This document shows, piece by piece, positions 33,701 to 46,463 of a stretch of 64,000 bases of DNA. The notes under the pieces were generated by a model, which was not told where the DNA came from, ran no database searches, and saw nothing but the letters and a program-made list of their open reading frames with translations. The stretch is from the NCBI GenBank assembly GCA_009869945.1, contig WIXG01000187.1, positions 62,001 through 126,000 on the forward strand, read 5' to 3'. The DNA comes from Mesaphorura yosii. Taxonomy: Eukaryota; Arthropoda; Collembola; Poduromorpha; Tullbergiidae. A program made the position numbers and the translations under genes. Position 1 is the stretch's first letter. Every line of letters starts with the position of its first letter.

Positions 33701-35852
33701 TCTTCGTTATTTTCGATGCATTACGAAAGAAATTGATTGATTTCGGCGAATGAAACGATACCGCGTAATCTGATTTTATAGTAACGAAAAATTTCGCAGA
33801 CTCTTGTTGGCTTTGTTTGCTTCTATGCTGTTCTGTCAACACGAAATTGACAAAAGTCATCAACTTTCAGTTTTTATGATGGATGAGCTTGAGTTTGAGT
33901 TGTTTTGAATTCGCTGAACTCGTTGAGTTTGCTCTTCGTCTCGGTCTCAGTGATGCCGATGCTCTGGTCCCAACTTTCTATTCTTGTTTGCTGTTTTGTC
34001 TCGAATGCTAATTATAGTCTAAAGTCCAAATCTTGACTTATGCCTGCGTCTGCGTTGCGTTCTTGGTCGCGGAGAGCTTCACGTATCTACGTTCACGCCG
34101 ACGCCGAGATTTTCAGAATGACGCACAGCACAAAGCGAACGGAGAAGACAGAAGAGAAACTTCCACTCCGTCCGTCAAATAAACGAAATACGAAAATCAC
34201 AACAGAATCACGATAATCATGAATCTTCGCAGTAGCTTCGAGCTGAGCGTGGAAAAGGTCTCACGTTATTCTGCTGGACCACCTGATAAATCGGTCTGTC
34301 CAGTAAAATGCAAACAACTCGACTAGTGATTAGGACTCGAGTTGAATTGCCTATTTATGTACAACAACCTGACCTGTCCTGTCAGCTATTGCCATTGCCT
34401 ATCGTTCACGTTGCATGGCTTGGCAGCTTGGGCTCGCGTTACTAAACAACTAAACTAAACAGTAGTGCAATGGCAATAAAGAAGAACCTTTCCCTGTTTC
34501 CCTCTGAGTTTCGTTTAGCTTCAGCTTTAGCACGGCATAACATAACTCATATCATAAGGATAACTTCAATCCTTTAGCTTTGCTTGACGGAGTCGTCTCG
34601 TCTTGTCATTCGTTGCGGTGCCGTATCTCAATCGCTTCGCAATTCGCAGTACAACATTGACATCGAATCCACCGTATGACAAAACATTGATATTAGATAG
34701 CACTTTAGCGTTTACCAGAGCAGCACAGTGCAAACTCGCGGTTAGCTTTACTAGCTTGCGCAACGGCAACGCAGCGTCAGCGTAGTAGAAATGGTCAAAA
34801 ATCCCAGGCGTCACTTTATTAAGTATGCACGCGCAAGGTCGTTAGCTGTTAGCAATTAAATACAAAAGCCAAGGCACACACATGCCGCCGCGCTGCAGAG
34901 TTTAGCAAAGCCAGTGCCGGTGTTTGGAATTTACTGGACACAAGCGCACACGTTTGATGCGAATTCTTACCGTGCATTCTCGTCGTTGGCTGGATTTCCA
35001 TCGCTGCATCCGTCAATCAGCAGCAGCCAGTAGCAATGAAAGAGAGAAAAATAGAGAAAACAGCATGAAATCCCAAAGCATAGAATTTGCAAATTGTATT
35101 TATTCTAAGAATTCTACAACCACAAGAACCAGAGGGAAACCCCAAATCGACCCGGAGTCCGACACCAGGAATCCAATCACCGAGGCGTGATTCGCGAAAG
35201 CAGAATTACCATATTACTGGTTTGAGGTAAAAGTAGTATGAGTTGATTACATGACCCACGGGTCTGGAAACAGAACTTTACAACAAAAAGTGGAAGTGTT
35301 GATATTAAAATATGAATGACGCGTTGCTTGCTAAATTCCCAAATTCCATGTAAAGTGAAGACTTGTCCGACAAGTCACATTATTTGCGATCTCAGTTCAA
35401 CTGCCACTGCGGTCTGGATTGGACAAAAGATTAGGCAGTCAGTCCAAACCGGTTCACGCATCAGAAATGTAAACACCGTTTGAATTCTGATTGGCCCACT
35501 TGCCCATCGTAAGTTTCAGATTAACTACTAGATTGAGAGGGGCTGCTGCTTACCTGAACGTAAGTCGTTTATCATCCGCACAGGCTCCGGGAGCAGCACC
35601 AATTTTGCAAGCTACCAGTGGCGGATTTCTCGACCCAGAAGATGACTGAACCTGACCGTGCCCATGGCCAGGGCCTTGTGGATCATTTCCATGATGGTGG
35701 CGATTTGGACCAGAAGGAGGCTTGTGCTCCACGACTGTTGGCAAACCGGAGCTGGACGAGGCTGAACTCATGACCATTGGAGTGCTGTATTGATTATCTT
35801 GACTATCGACCGACGCTGAGGATTCCGCGGATGAGGATCTTTGCTGCTCCAT
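24736..35852 (-). CDS. NADK: NAD kinase
   Basis: Cytosolic NAD+ kinase: ATP-dependent phosphorylation of NAD+ to NADP+, the cell's source of NADP(H). Exons on the minus strand: 35852-35554 (first exon form a), 31458-31375, 27418-27289, 27217-27064, 25891-25851, 25776-25674, 25596-25142, 25068-24986, 24913-24736; 508 residues, in frame throughout. The [10 protein letters not shown] / [10 protein letters not shown] segment and [11 protein letters not shown] match animal NADK N-terminal regions. Catalytic motifs are [35 protein letters not shown] and [20 protein letters not shown], then [15 protein letters not shown] and WVSFDGR; the end [18 protein letters not shown] is also typical. Residues 1-99 of form a are Ser/Gly/His-rich and not conserved. 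A second first exon lies at 33104-32797. The 1.2 kb intron 27063-25892 holds an orphan gene on the opposite strand. Confidence 0.95.
26054..26079 (+). repeat. (AGAGATC) tandem repeat
   Basis: Three perfect seven-base copies and a partial fourth, about 28 bases upstream of the nested orphan gene's ATG. Confidence 0.75.
26107..26874 (+). CDS. Nested orphan gene 1 (PIP-box-like, zinc-ligand protein)
   Basis: Plus-strand gene inside an NADK intron, antisense to its host. Exon 26107-26191 has an ATG and a GTAAGTG donor; exon two begins at 26269 after TTTCAG. The protein starts [14 protein letters not shown], which resembles a PCNA-interacting box (Q-x-x-L-x-x-F-L). Exon two has YSCK, CGEQ and [10 protein letters not shown] cysteine/histidine ligands, then RKRKPEVYQ. 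Near 26540-26601 a T-rich tract with repeated TTTCAG occurs; beyond it the frame changes, and the frame 26602-26874 encodes [14 protein letters not shown] and NFYGKFH, ending in TAG. The exact join is unresolved; without a splice the first frame stops at 26630. A paralogue with the same blocks lies at 44.3-45.1 kb. Family and function are unknown to me; a mobile-element or DNA-repair-like origin is only a guess. Confidence 0.55.
26554..26601 (+). repeat. T-rich tract with repeated TTTCAG acceptor-like words
   Basis: In 48 bases the word TTTCAG occurs four times, separated by T runs, just before the frame change in nested orphan gene 1. It looks like an expanded polypyrimidine/3' splice-site region. 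Several alternative acceptors could therefore be used. Confidence 0.6.
27419..31374. other. NADK intron (about 4 kb)
   Basis: No exon that I can support on either strand. Open frames here are short and lack family resemblance. Confidence 0.5.
31459..32796. other. NADK intron after alternative first exon b
   Basis: About 1.3 kb with no supported exon. Confidence 0.5.
32797..33104 (-). CDS. NADK: Alternative first coding exon b of NAD kinase
   Basis: A 308-base frame starts with ATG at 33104 and ends at a GTAAGAG donor in phase 2, exactly the phase needed to join the shared NADK exon at 31458-31375. It would give a 511-residue isoform with a different N terminus (about 102 residues): [13 protein letters not shown], a basic patch [13 protein letters not shown], and a serine-rich run with [17 protein letters not shown]. 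Exon a, 2.5 kb upstream, uses the same phase. Two promoters, one per exon, are the simplest reading. The alternative, that one of the exons is a chance frame, is less likely given ATG, donor and phase together. Confidence 0.75.
33105..35553. other. DNA between the two NADK first exons
   Basis: Intron for isoform a and promoter/leader region for isoform b. No further exon or clear promoter element was identified. Confidence 0.5.
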
Positions 35853-36890
35853 CGCGGCTGATTTGGATTTGTGATCACAACACAAATGATGCTCCAACTC
35901 CAACAATACAACCGATACTGCTGATTGTCGCGTTTCGATTCACCAGAGAAAAGAAAGTTGGAAACGGAATGTAATTGTACTTGTGATTGACTCGTCGAGA
36001 TTGAGATTGAGTTGATTGGCGATTGAGAATAAGAAATTGCGTACTCAGTTAATTGTACGCCATCATAAATCGAATATCACTTGATTTTCATCACTATCAT
36101 ATGCAGGCCCACTTGATTAGCTTCGCTTTTGTGACTTGACTTGGTCGTAAAACTTCATATCACAACGTGAATAATTGCCAATTGCAATCACGGAATACTC
36201 ACTCGATGTGCTGTACATAATTATGAGTTACGGCGCTTAGTGCTTGTGACTTATGCATGGATGCCAATACGCTTTATTGATTTGACTGATTGTTGACTTG
36301 ACTTGACCGTTGACCCTCTTTTGAATTGACTAGCTGTACAGTTGCACGTTGCAGCCATTAAAGAGATATAATTACAGCGTTACACGAGGAAGAGCGAAGG
36401 GAAAGAGAAAAAATTTACGAATTTGCTTCTTAGCCAGATCTCAGGTCACATGGCTCAGGCACGACGGTGGGGCTCACGAACTCTGCGTACGTGCATCCGT
36501 GTGTGGCAGTAGTGGCTTGGCTACTCTCAAGAACCAAGAACAAAGTCCTCTTCTTATCCATCGTTATCTCCATTCGCTCCAGCTTCATCAGCTGAACAAC
36601 TAGCATTAACATTAACACTAGTTTTGCTAACATTAGCAAAAAACGTTTCCTATGGTTAAGCCAAGTGTCAGGAAATGACGCATAATTGTTTACAAAGCCC
36701 CAAGTTTAATCAATTCGGTCCAAGAACCCGAGGCATGAATTCTTGCTGTATTCAGCTGCTAACTTCACGCAATCGCAAATCCCAACCGGTTCGGATGCTA
36801 AATTGGAAGCATGCTGTTCTGAATAGGACACCTTTGGACTACCACTTCAAAATTACATTTGCAAGTTGCAATCTGCATTCACCCGTCGGC
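35853..36890. other. Divergent intergenic region, NADK / small membrane protein
   Basis: Expected to hold the promoter of NADK isoform a. The open frame of the membrane protein extends upstream to an ATG at 36675, but residues encoded between 36675 and 36890 look unlike protein sequence. Confidence 0.45.
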
Positions 36891-37157
36891 ATGGGTCAAG
36901 TAATCTCCAGCGCAGTCCACATTACGTTGATGGTGCTCACCGTCCTCCTAATTATCCAAGGAGTCGTGCACACCTACGATATAAATTCGACCCAATTCGT
37001 CCCATGCGTCGGGTTCATCTTTGGCGTCGTTTTTCTGGTGTGTGTGCTCAGTGCTGCCTGGAATGGATGTGGAGGTTGTGGAAGTTGGAACGGGAACCCG
37101 AAACGAGGCGCAGTCGGTGGAAATCCAAGCAAGGAAAACACGAAGGTATTCCGATAG
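36891..37157 (+). CDS. Small two-helix membrane protein, unknown
   Basis: Frame of 88 residues starting MGQVISSAVH. Two hydrophobic helices are separated by a short polar turn: about residues 4-24 (HITLMVLTVLLIIQGVV) and 33-54 (FVPCVGFIFGVVFLVCVLSA), followed by a Gly/Cys/Trp-rich WNGCGGCGSWNG tail. This is a hairpin topology with both ends on the same side. MGxxxS at the start could be an N-myristoylation site. The same frame has earlier ATGs at 36675, 36735 and 36795; I prefer 36891 because the upstream residues look noncoding. A donor-like AAG|GTATTC near 37146 could extend it. No family recognised. Confidence 0.45.
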   Translation: MGQVISSAVHITLMVLTVLLIIQGVVHTYDINSTQFVPCVGFIFGVVFLVCVLSAAWNGCGGCGSWNGNPKRGAVGGNPSKENTKVFR

Positions 37158-39453
37158 CGACTCCAGAAAACTCACGACCAGGCCCACGACGCCAGGAGAC
37201 GCTACCCGCCGGGATTGGCGAATTATAACGTACTTGTAGCTATATTCATGTCAAAATTAAAGGCGTAGAGACCTTCGCTAGTATTTATCCTGTCGGTATG
37301 ATTAAATCAAAATTTACATTATTTTAATTCGTGCCATTTATATTAGGACATGCGAGCAGTTAATTTTAGAATCACATCGTTTTCGCTGCGCACAAGAATG
37401 ACGTACATTTGTCAGGATAACGATTTGGAATATCAGGAAAGTGAAATCATGTGTGTGCCTCATTTTGTAATTAGCTGAAGATGATTCTCGAGGTTGGTTG
37501 TGCTTTGAATTTCAATGAGTTTCTCCCAAATCATTCTACGAGACGAGACGTGTGATCAGGCAAATATTTCATTATGCTCGCTCAAATTATTGTCACTGCG
37601 CCGGAGTAATTGGCTATTGGCATTAGTCTTTCGTGATGTGAAATGTATTCTCGTGCATGATTCCGAAACTACAAACTACGCTGCAATTCGAATTATGGAA
37701 ATGATTTGTTACTGCTGACGCTGACTGCCGAGGATCATCAAGCTTTAAACTGTAAGCTGAGGACGCATTATTCAGTTTTTATCTCAGATCATAGCAGACA
37801 AATTTGTCGAGCGTTGTACGTGTGCAAACGTTCTCCTCGGGTTCTAAAAACTAGCAGGCATTTCAAATTAAGTTAAATAGTCTTAATTTCCGGTTTTGAT
37901 TCGTGTCCAGTTTAAAGTCCAGCTGTGATAAAATATAAAGGCTACGTTACGTGTTGTGCTTTAATTTCGACACGCGGCGTCTAAAGAGCGTGTCCATAAG
38001 TGTCAGCGAGTCGTGGCCGTGACTCTTGTCAACTTGTCAGTGTCGTGTCTATGTGTCATGCGCGTCTTTGTCTTGTCAGCTTGCAGCAGCAATAAAAATC
38101 TCTCTCCCAGCTGCATTAATGTAGTTAAGTTTGATTTTATTCGTTTTATTGCTTTCGAGAAGTGCATGAGTCAGCATTCCGTCTTTCAGTCAATAAAGAG
38201 TCAATAATAGTTCCAACGCCAATCCGGCATTATAAGTGCAATAATAATACAAAGAAGTTGTGAAATCGTCGAACCTGAGTCTTATGTGTTTTATCCAAGA
38301 CAAAGACCGAGATTAGGAACATTACGTAACTTTGCATCAACAACGACGTCGACACTTTTGTTGGTGTCTCAATTCAGTCGCTAGCTGAGCCTCGGCTTGG
38401 GTCCCCCGTTGCATTGAGCGGCTGCAAGTCCTTGTTTCTTCTACGGTAAGTTCGGTTCTACAGTGCGGTCTTATCTTTCGCGTGCAATAGACGTAGAAAC
38501 GAATTCTCCGGCTGGTTTCGGAGTAAAACCGAAACTCCAAGTTTTGTTTTGTGCATGTGCGCCTGCTCTCCTGCTGTGTTTTGCGAATATTCGCGAGCTC
38601 AGCTGAGCAAGCAAAAGTGACTGTCAGTGATTCGACGTCCTGAAATCAGCAAAATGCACGCGAAAAGTTAATTAATTGGCAAGTTCGAATTCGTAAGTTC
38701 TGTTCATGTCCATTACTAATTTATGCTTACGTGTACAGTTGCAATATTGCCTTAATCTTAACTTCTTGCTCTTTCATAGAATTTTAGCAAAGCGTGATTG
38801 CATGCACAAAAATTGGAACAATTGGCGTCTTTTCTTAGAAGAACAACCAGGAAGTTGGTGCTGCTGACAGCGACAGCGACACTACGTCAGATCTGACAAA
38901 AGAGCATACGGATTCACTTCGCGGATCTGAATGCTTGAGTCTTAATTGAATTACACAACGGAAAACAGTGAGGATCCTGGAGATAACTGGGTAAGATGAG
39001 AAAGTTTTTGCTAAAAGATTGCAGCTGGCAAGTGGCCGTGGCGCCGCGAGGCAAGGTTTTGTGACAATAGTCTAGAAGTCAAGGCTGGATTGTTTTATTG
39101 TTTAGTTTAGACTTGCATTAAGGCTAGGCACGACCTATGACTGCGTCTGGTCTGCTGTCCACAAGATGAACTTGTGATTTCGTTCAAACATTTGATTGTC
39201 ACTGTTTACTAACATGTCTGAGGTTATGCAAATAACCTGCACGTGAATTTAATCCTGACGCTGTACATTCACTTATCATGTGCATTTGCATACAGGTGAG
39301 ACTGCTGGTGGAGACAGAGTTCAGAGATCTTCGCGAGTTCACTTCAGCCAATTCAGCTTTCAGTGGCTACAATTGGACAACGCAGTTAATTGGATGTAGT
39401 TTCACATTGTTGTTTGTTTTGGGGATCATTCGTATCCGCGAGCATAATTCAAG
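37158..39453. other. Upstream region and probable leader of XPR1
   Basis: No coding exon seen. A donor-like CTGG|GTAAGA at 38991 and an acceptor-like TACAG ending at 39295 suggest a 5' UTR intron of about 305 bases before the XPR1 start codon. Confidence 0.4.
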
Positions 39454-41978
39454 ATGAAGTTTGCGGAGCATCTACAGGCTCACATAACACCAGAATGGAG
39501 GAAGCAGTACATCAACTACGAAGTAAGGCCCCGATTCGAGGGACCAGCACCAGGGCGAAGTTTAATAATTCTTCCGCAATTGTTTGGAACAGGAAATGAA
39601 AGACATGCTGTACCACGCAGTTGAACAGCATCCGTCGCCCGAAGTGGTTGAAAATGAGGTCTCTGAAAGATACTACGCGCAGTTTGATGAAGTATGGTTT
39701 CAGTATTGCGAAAAGGAGCTTATCAAAATCAACACTTTTTATAATGGTAAGAATTACACGCGGGTCGCGGACTTACTTGCAAAATCATATCAAGTCTTGA
39801 TACCGTCGCTTTTGGTTGTTATTAAGAAAAATTGTCGGAAGCCACTCGAAAGTACGTCAATTTGCGCACCGATCTGGAAACAATTCGGGCGCAGGAGGAA
39901 GGCAGTCAAAGTGGGGGCATGTTGAGTGGAATCAGAAAGCGGAGGGACAAGGCAGTTCAGTTCTTCGGAGGACGACGGGAACCAATTCGTAAATCTCAAG
40001 ACTTGAAGTTGGCATTCAGCGAATTCTACCTGAGCCTGATTTTACTGCAAAACTATCAAAACTTAAACTACACTGGATTTCGTAAGATTCTCAAGAAACA
40101 CGACAAACTTCTGCAAACACCGACTGGAGCCCAGTGGAAGGAGGACAAGGTCGACTCTGCAGCTTTCCACACAAATAAAGACATTGACAAACTAATTCAT
40201 GAGACTGAAGCAAGTGTCACGAATGAGTTGGAAGGTGGAAACCGTCCAAAGGCAATGAAACGCTTGCGAGTGCCTCCACTTGGCGATCATCAGAATCCGT
40301 GGACCACTTTCAAGGTAGTGATCATAAGTTGTTAATTATACTTCGACGTTTATTTTTAGGCGAAGCTGAAGGCGATTAAAATGCTTTTATGCCTTTCAAT
40401 TTCCCCTTTCCAGGTTGGATTATTCTCAGGGGCTTTCATTGTGCTAGCAATTACGGTGATTTTGACAGGTATTTTCACTTTTGGCATGATTTTTTAAGTG
40501 GAAATGCGCAGTATGATGTAAATCCCTCTTTGACTCCTCTGTTTCTAGCTATATTTCATCAAGGCACGAGAGATGACTGGAGAATCGTCTTCCGACTTTA
40601 TCGAGGCCCTTGTCTTCTTGTGATTTTTATCTTCTTCATGGGAATAAATGTATACGGCTGGCGAACGTCCGGAGTTAACCACGTCCTCATTTTCGAACTG
40701 GACCCAAGAAATCATTTATCCGAGCAACACCTGATTGAGATGTCCGCCATATTTGGCGTGGTCTGGACACTGAGCGTCTTGAGCTTCCTGTACTCGAAAT
40801 CTTTGAGTATTCCACCGTACGCGAATCCGCTGGCTCTCATTGTACTGCTGATACTTTTCATGATCAATCCTTCGAAAACGTTTCGTCATGAAGCGAGATT
40901 TTGGGTGCTGCGAACTTTGGTAATGTTAAATTCAACCACGCCTTTAACAAGCTGCGCCTATAATCTTACTTCCATTCCAGGGTCGAATCGTAATAGCTCC
41001 ATTCGTTCACGTCGGTTTTGCCGATTTCTGGCTGGCTGACCAACTGAACAGTTTAGTTCCTGCACTCTTGGACTTTCAGTACATTGTCTGCTTTTACATC
41101 AGCACGGGGGGCGATTTAAGCGAAAATGCAAATGTTGATGTAAACACGTGCGTCAGTAAAACAGGACTCCTCGCATTGGTGGCCCGACCAATTGTTGCTG
41201 TACTTCCGGCATACTTTCGTTTCATGCAATGCTTGAGGCGGTACCGAGACAGTAAAGAAGCGTTTCCACATCTGGTCAACGCTGGAAAGTATTCAACAAC
41301 TTTCTTTGTTGTGCTCTTCTCGACACTGAATTTAAGTTATCGTGGTAAGAAGTTTGCCTGCTTCCGAAGATGACAATTCTCCTGAAACATATTGAATTTC
41401 ACCCATTTTCAGAGAAGCATGACGGAATGGAGTGGAACATATTTTTCTTCCTCTGGATTGGAGCATCGCTAGTTTCGACAATTTACGCGTACATTTGGGA
41501 CGTGAAGATGGATTGGGGCCTTTTCGATCGCAATGCAGGCGACAACACTTTCCTGCGCGAAGAAATTGTCTACTCGACCATGTTCTACTACTATTTCGCA
41601 ATTGTCGAAGATTTGGTCCTGAGATTTGGATGGGTGCTCTCGTTGTCACTGACGGAAATGGGCTACCTTCACGGTGACCTGATGGTCAGCATACTGGCAC
41701 CACTGGAAGTCTTTCGAAGATTCGTATGGAATTACTTTCGACTGGAAAACGAACACCTGAACAATTGCGGCCAGTTCCGTGCTGTTCGTGACATTAGCGT
41801 GGCTCCGCTGGACGCGTCGGACCAAACACAGATAATCAAGATGATGGACGAGCCTGACGGAGTGACAAGGAATCATAAAATCAAGAGGAAAGGCACAGCC
41901 ACGAAATCGAGCAAGAAAAGCACCCTAGAGCACCGAGTCCTCTTAGAAGGCGATACCACTGATGATCCAGATAACTAA
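39454..41978 (+). CDS. XPR1: Xenotropic and polytropic retrovirus receptor 1 homologue, phosphate exporter
   Basis: Host phosphate-export protein of the plasma membrane, 688 residues (human XPR1 696). Seven exons: 39454-39522, 39593-39746, 39827-40314, 40414-40468, 40549-40919, 40981-41344, 41413-41978; all in frame. The N terminus [20 protein letters not shown] and [16 protein letters not shown] form the SPX domain, which senses inositol pyrophosphates. Several membrane helices follow ([20 protein letters not shown] region). The EXS domain includes [58 protein letters not shown] and [38 protein letters not shown] (shown here only as landmarks). The tail is short, basic and then acidic. Introns are 60-100 bases. 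Confidence 0.97.
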
Positions 41979-43070
41979 TCGTAAATTCAAGTTACCGTTA
42001 TAAATCATCTAACAGTATCGTAAAACCTAACCTTAGTTGTAGGTAGCTGAAGCTAGTCAATAAGTTTGTACATACGTAGCATTAACGTGGGCTCTTTGCC
42101 ATTGTGGCAAATAAAAACTCTAAAACCATTGTTAAACGCATAAAGGCATAAAATTGCCTACATATCTCCTCAAATAAGTTTGATTTCACGTGCCACGCGC
42201 CTCGCCGAATTTCCAACCAAATTCATATGTTCCATATGTTGTGATTTGCCATTTGCGCAAGCCAGGAAGGCGAGGAGACAATGAACCAACGGTATTGGTG
42301 ATTCGGATTCCACATTCCGCTGCCTGGCCTGCTGCGAGGTAGGTGAATTCGAGTTTTTTGCTGCCAGTGCGTTAGCAGCCGACAGCCGAGCAGCTCCACC
42401 AACGATTCAATTGAGGTAGTACACGAATGGATAGCGGACACAAAGCGAACTCTGCCAAGCTGAATACTAAATTCTGTACGCTGTGCTAAAGCTGATGCTA
42501 AATGCTAAAAGGATAAGGAAAATCAGTTTGGGAGTTGAATTATGATTTGGCAGTTCGAAAAGGAGTCGTACTCGACACTCGAGAAAGCCGACACAGCAGC
42601 AAGCAGCCAGCCAGCAGCAGCGCAGACAGACGACCAGCTTTACATTTACTACGTACAGTTTTACGTCTGTTGAGTAATCAAGTCACAGGCAGTCAAATTC
42701 TCGATGCGAGTGCGATAGAAAAGTACACTCATTCAGTTCGGTAAAGCAGCGTGACGTGGCGACGTTCTAATTTATAAAATATTGCGAATAGCGAAAATAA
42801 CATCGTAATTAAACCTAACTACTATTCAAGTTTGTGTGGAATCTAATCAACAGCGTCCAGTTCACGACGGGAAGATAATTTTAGCTCACAATTTTATTCA
42901 TTTGTGCGGAAATCTTAAAGCTAACCAGCAAGTGAAGAAACCGACTACGAGGAACACCGTAGTTGAGGATCGGCTTCGCAATCAAGATCTTTACCAAAGA
43001 GGAGGAACGAGAACCGACCATTTTCTAAATTATTAACTTAAGTAGATTTCAGATTTTTTAAATCAGCGAG
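41979..43070. other. Intergenic DNA between XPR1 and ARF1
   Basis: Holds the XPR1 3' UTR and the ARF1 promoter and leader. No separate gene seen. Confidence 0.5.
42110..42115 (+). promoter_or_regulatory. Poly(A) signal of XPR1
   Basis: AATAAA about 130 bases after the XPR1 stop codon, followed by a T/G-containing stretch. Confidence 0.6.
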
Positions 43071-45418
<2,348 letters not shown>

Positions 45419-45561
45419 CTTTGCTCTACCTAAGAAAAGGAATGAAACAACAAGAAAAAATTGAAAATTCGAAACAAAAGGTTTTGGGTAAGACAAAAAC
45501 AAAAATTAAATCTTACCGTAAGTAAGTTGCATCGTGCTGGTGATGTTTCTTTGTATTGTAA

Positions 45562-45567
45562 AATAAA
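45562..45567 (+). promoter_or_regulatory. Poly(A) signal of ARF1
   Basis: AATAAA about 145 bases after the ARF1 stop codon. Confidence 0.55.
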
Positions 45568-45675
45568 TGGAATATTCTATTCATCTCTTTAAGCTAGGCT
45601 ACACGTACACACGAATTGTTACTATTCATCATGTAATCTGTAACTAAACTATGTTTAAATCTCTAGAAATCTAAC

Positions 45676-45912
45676 TCATTTTATTATCATTTCTGCTTTG
45701 GAAGAATTGATTAATTTTTTATCGTCAGGATCCCAACAATATGTAATTGTAAGAAATCGCAGAAAACGTCTAACGTGAACAATATCTTCATCATGAGGCA
45801 AATCGGACTCGGACGTGGGCCGGGACTCCGTTTCCGCTAGGAAAATGTTTGAGTGGTCAGGATCCCCAAGGTCGCGAGTCGTGTCGCAACATGGCGCTTC
45901 ATGGATCATCAT
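45676..45912 (-). CDS. Small acidic protein, unknown
   Basis: A 78-codon frame with two ATGs at its start (MMIHEAPCCDTTRDLGDP), an acidic middle (SESDLPHDEDIVH) and a hydrophobic/aromatic part (RRFLRFLTITYCWDPDD). It sits alone between the ARF1 and PSMD11 3' ends. The final codons contain AATAAA on the coding strand (45685-45680), which could serve as poly(A) signal for a very short 3' UTR. The composition looks like real protein, but no family is recognised and no splice site supports it. Confidence 0.45.
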   Translation of the reverse strand: MMIHEAPCCDTTRDLGDPDHSNIFLAETESRPTSESDLPHDEDIVHVRRFLRFLTITYCWDPDDKKLINSSKAEMIIK

Positions 45913-46319
45913 TAGGTTTAATTATCGTTAGAACGTATGCGATATTCTAATTTTATAAGGTTTTGAACGCCACGATTGCATGCGACCGTCGAACTGTCCA
46001 GAAACTGCTATGGTCAGGCCGTCGCCGCCCGGCTTCTCAAACATTTCTACCAACGGTTACGGCCAATCTAATCAAATCGCGTTCTTGTCCGTATCCGTAC
46101 GATTCTGAGATTCAACTTCATTTAACGCATATTTTTTGGGATCTTGTGTAATAAGTAGCAAGTAGAAGAGAAATAGTACTTCAAAATTGGATGTGTTTGT
46201 TGTACATTCCTAGAGAGTAATAAAAACTCCGTATGATAGTATTATAATTTGGGGCCCACGTGATTTCTTGTTCATTCAACTCCAATTAAACCAAACCAGG
46301 AATTCATACCAAAGCATTA
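45913..46319. other. Intergenic DNA
   Basis: No supported gene between the small acidic frame and the PSMD11 3' end. Confidence 0.45.
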
Positions 46320-46325
46320 TTTATT
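46320..46325 (-). promoter_or_regulatory. Poly(A) signal of PSMD11
   Basis: AATAAA on the minus strand about 140 bases after the PSMD11 stop codon. Confidence 0.5.
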
Positions 46326-46463
46326 AAGTTTCAGAATTTTTCCCTACACACAATTAAGATTTACCCGATACAGCTGAATTAAGTAAGTAAAAGTAATAAA
46401 TTAGTGCAATTGCAGCAATTTGCAATATTTAATTAAAGGCTCAATGACAAACGACAAAGGTTA

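Noticed and set aside
36675-36890. N-terminal extension of the small membrane protein
   Set aside because: The upstream ATGs are in frame, but the encoded residues look noncoding, so a start at 36891 was preferred.
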